Of a stretch of DNA of 53,991 bases, positions 52,947 to 53,991 are shown in pieces. Position numbers and translations under genes: made by a program. The notes below the pieces were generated by a model, which searched no databases, had not been told where the DNA came from, and saw only the letters and a program-made list of their open reading frames with translations. This DNA comes from JBQTKD01 sp052386455 (GTDB lineage Bacteria > Actinomycetota > Actinomycetes > Sporichthyales > Sporichthyaceae), in assembly GCA_052386455.1 (NCBI GenBank), contig JBQTKD010000024.1:1-53991 (forward strand). Direction: 5' to 3'. Position 1 is the first letter of the stretch. Each line of letters begins with the position of its first letter.

Positions 52947-53354
52947 TCAGCGAGCGTGTTCGACGAAGGCGTTGAAGTTGTCCTCGTTCGGAAGGAAGTA
53001 GACCTCGATCTGGCGGTCGCCGAATACCGAGCCGTAGCCGCCGCTGGTCGTGCCGACGTTCGGGTTGGACGGCAGGCTCCTCCAGCCGGCCGCCTTGAGA
53101 CGCTCGAACGTCACGGCCGGTTCGTCGGCCGGATCCCAGGCCGTGTAGGGAGATCCGTAGGAGTCGCAATCCGATTCGTACCCAATCCCTTCGCGGTCCG
53201 CGGGCGGAAGCAGCGGAACGAGTTCCTGGCGCACCAGGTCGAACGCGGCCTGGGCTCTGCCGTTGCACCCTGCGGGGTTGCTGCACGCGGCGGTCAATCC
53301 ACACAGGAGTAGAGCTGTGACCAGGTGGGCCGTCGCGCGACGAGCGGCGTCCAT
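52947..53354 (-). CDS. Small lipoprotein of unknown function
   Basis: A 135-residue protein. The signal MDAARRATAHLVTALLLCGL leads to a lipobox TAAC with Cys24. The mature domain has NPAGCNGRAQAAFDLVRQEL, YESDCDSYGSPYTAWDPADE and a C-terminal GDRQIEVYFLPNEDNFNAFV, with Cys pairs likely to form disulfides. No family is recognised. The ATG at 53352-53354 gives a short lipoprotein n-region; GTG at 53399 is an alternative. The upstream gene ends 55 bases away. Confidence 0.72.
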   Translation of the reverse strand: MDAARRATAHLVTALLLCGLTAACSNPAGCNGRAQAAFDLVRQELVPLLPPADREGIGYESDCDSYGSPYTAWDPADEPAVTFERLKAAGWRSLPSNPNVGTTSGGYGSVFGDRQIEVYFLPNEDNFNAFVEHAR

Positions 53355-53409
53355 CGGTCGCCGGTGTGGCTTACGCGGACGTCGTTTCACTTCGGCCACG
53401 AGACGGCGG

Positions 53410-53676
53410 CTACGGCTCGTGCGTCGGGTGGGAAAGCCATTCCTCGAACTCTCTCCACCTTCGAGCGCCCGCCGGCGCGATCGGGACGCCTGCTGTCACC
53501 ATCGAGAATATGTCGAGGCCCGGAACCGCGGTGGCGACTACGGAAACGTCGCTGTCGTCCGGAGCGACGGTCAAATGAAACGGAACGTATCCCAGGGTCG
53601 CCAATCTGCCGCTGACCCATTCGTGGGCGGGCTGCGCCTGCCAGCCGAGCGTGGGCGCCGGCCGAAATTTCGTCAT
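53410..53676 (-). CDS. Hypothetical protein
   Basis: An 88-residue protein starting MTKFRPAPTLGWQAQPAHEW, with no signal peptide in this reading. The middle (YVPFHLTVAPDDSDVSVVAT) is beta-like and the end is GARRWREFEEWLSHPTHEP. An in-frame TTG at 53706 would add a short hydrophobic stretch. No family is recognised. It may be a small regulatory or immunity-type protein, but there is no evidence; it is co-oriented with the lipoprotein gene. Confidence 0.5.
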   Translation of the reverse strand: MTKFRPAPTLGWQAQPAHEWVSGRLATLGYVPFHLTVAPDDSDVSVVATAVPGLDIFSMVTAGVPIAPAGARRWREFEEWLSHPTHEP

Positions 53677-53749
53677 CGACCAACCGATCGCGAACGCCGT
53701 GGCCAACTGCCGCCCAAGCTAGGCATGCGGCGGGGCCGGAAGGTGAGTC

Positions 53750-53825
53750 ATCGACCACTCCAGCCCGACGTGGGTCGTCCTCGCCGATCCCGACGCCAAC
53801 GAGTTCTGCATCCTCCGCCCCTGGC
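53750..53825 (+). pseudogene. Remnant of a VOC (glyoxalase/bleomycin-resistance) family gene
   Basis: In the plus frame containing 53771, the translation SSPTWVVLADPDANEFCILR is the conserved C-terminal strand of actinobacterial VOC proteins. A stop codon lies a few codons upstream, and no VOC sequence precedes it. Only the last strand of a lost gene remains. Confidence 0.55.
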
Positions 53826-53991
53826 GCCGAAGGAACTCGCGAGCGTGTCGACCCGATCTGGCGGCTGTCATCCCTGAAGGAGCGGGGCCGGGTCAACAGC
53901 CGGGTCTCCATTGTTTCTGGCTTCTCCCGCCGGATCTGGGCGCGCTGAACTGAGGCGTCGGGGTCAAGGCTCGGGCGTAGCCCGACCGCGT
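53826..53991. other. End of window without recognisable genes
   Basis: About 165 bases with no supported gene on either strand. The frame following the VOC remnant runs to a stop near 53948, but its sequence is not family-like. Confidence 0.4.

Noticed and set aside
1..53991. CRISPR arrays, insertion sequences or prophage
   Set aside because: No regularly spaced repeats, transposase, integrase or phage structural genes were found; the repeats seen are short dispersed elements.

Overview
The window is high-GC DNA from an actinomycete (phylum Actinomycetota). The evidence is the gene order purF-purM-DUF3073-valine dehydrogenase-bldC, a typical actinobacterial dnaX / DUF5063 / recR / ybaB / lysC / asd block, an F420-type (LLM) oxidoreductase, many GTG starts, and many promoters of the form TANNNT-6 nt-start codon, which predict leaderless mRNAs. 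The genus cannot be fixed from the sequence alone. No prophage, insertion sequence or CRISPR array is visible. The window is mostly chromosomal core with small accessory patches.

Region 1 (1-6.9 kb): the 3' end of purF, then purM, a Gly/Tyr-rich secreted protein, DUF3073, a leaderless valine dehydrogenase gene, bldC, and a divergent MarR / Rv0430-like / VirR-like (LytR_C) group facing a YceI gene across a palindromic operator. Region 2 (7-19.1 kb): small stress-type genes, a toxin-antitoxin pair, a cyclase-ATPase-LuxR regulator coupled to an LLM oxidoreductase and a secreted lipase, a second toxin-antitoxin-like pair, a very large secreted fibronectin/beta-propeller protein, and a third antitoxin/toxin-like pair. 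Region 3 (19.2-25.7 kb): tRNA-Ser(GGA), SRP RNA, dnaX, DUF5063, recR, ybaB, lysC and asd, closed by a strong terminator. Region 4 (25.7-33.9 kb): a serine hydrolase carrying an in-frame repeat, a 6C-like small RNA, a lipoprotein, an acyl-CoA synthetase, a GNAT enzyme, a truncated mug, a nitroreductase, a monooxygenase-like protein, a 37-residue protein with a strong Shine-Dalgarno, and DedA. Region 5 (33.9-42 kb): two unknown genes, a GlcD/Fe-S fusion dehydrogenase, a methyltransferase, and a cobalamin riboswitch with cbtB-cbtA and a FhuF-like 2Fe-2S protein. Region 6 (42-46.8 kb): regulators, and a TetR-controlled AurF-like diiron oxygenase with a flavin reductase. Region 7 (46.8-54 kb): selO, a TAXI-type TRAP transporter with two tandem binding proteins, tRNA-Gly(CCC), a lipoprotein and a decayed VOC gene.

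The least explained signals are repeats. (a) A 60-bp hairpin with 23-nt arms occurs at 30347-30406 and 43146-43205, and the second copy supplies the TAG stop codons of both convergent genes around it. (b) A three-module repeat of about 67 bp lies in-frame inside a serine hydrolase gene and also between the cobalamin riboswitch and cbtB. (c) A (A/G)TGAGCGAG-type repeat forms mini-ORFs that bridge adjacent genes (lysC to asd, and into the acyl-CoA synthetase gene) or forms the start of a gene. (d) A 6C-like RNA with its own terminator lies upstream of the serine hydrolase.
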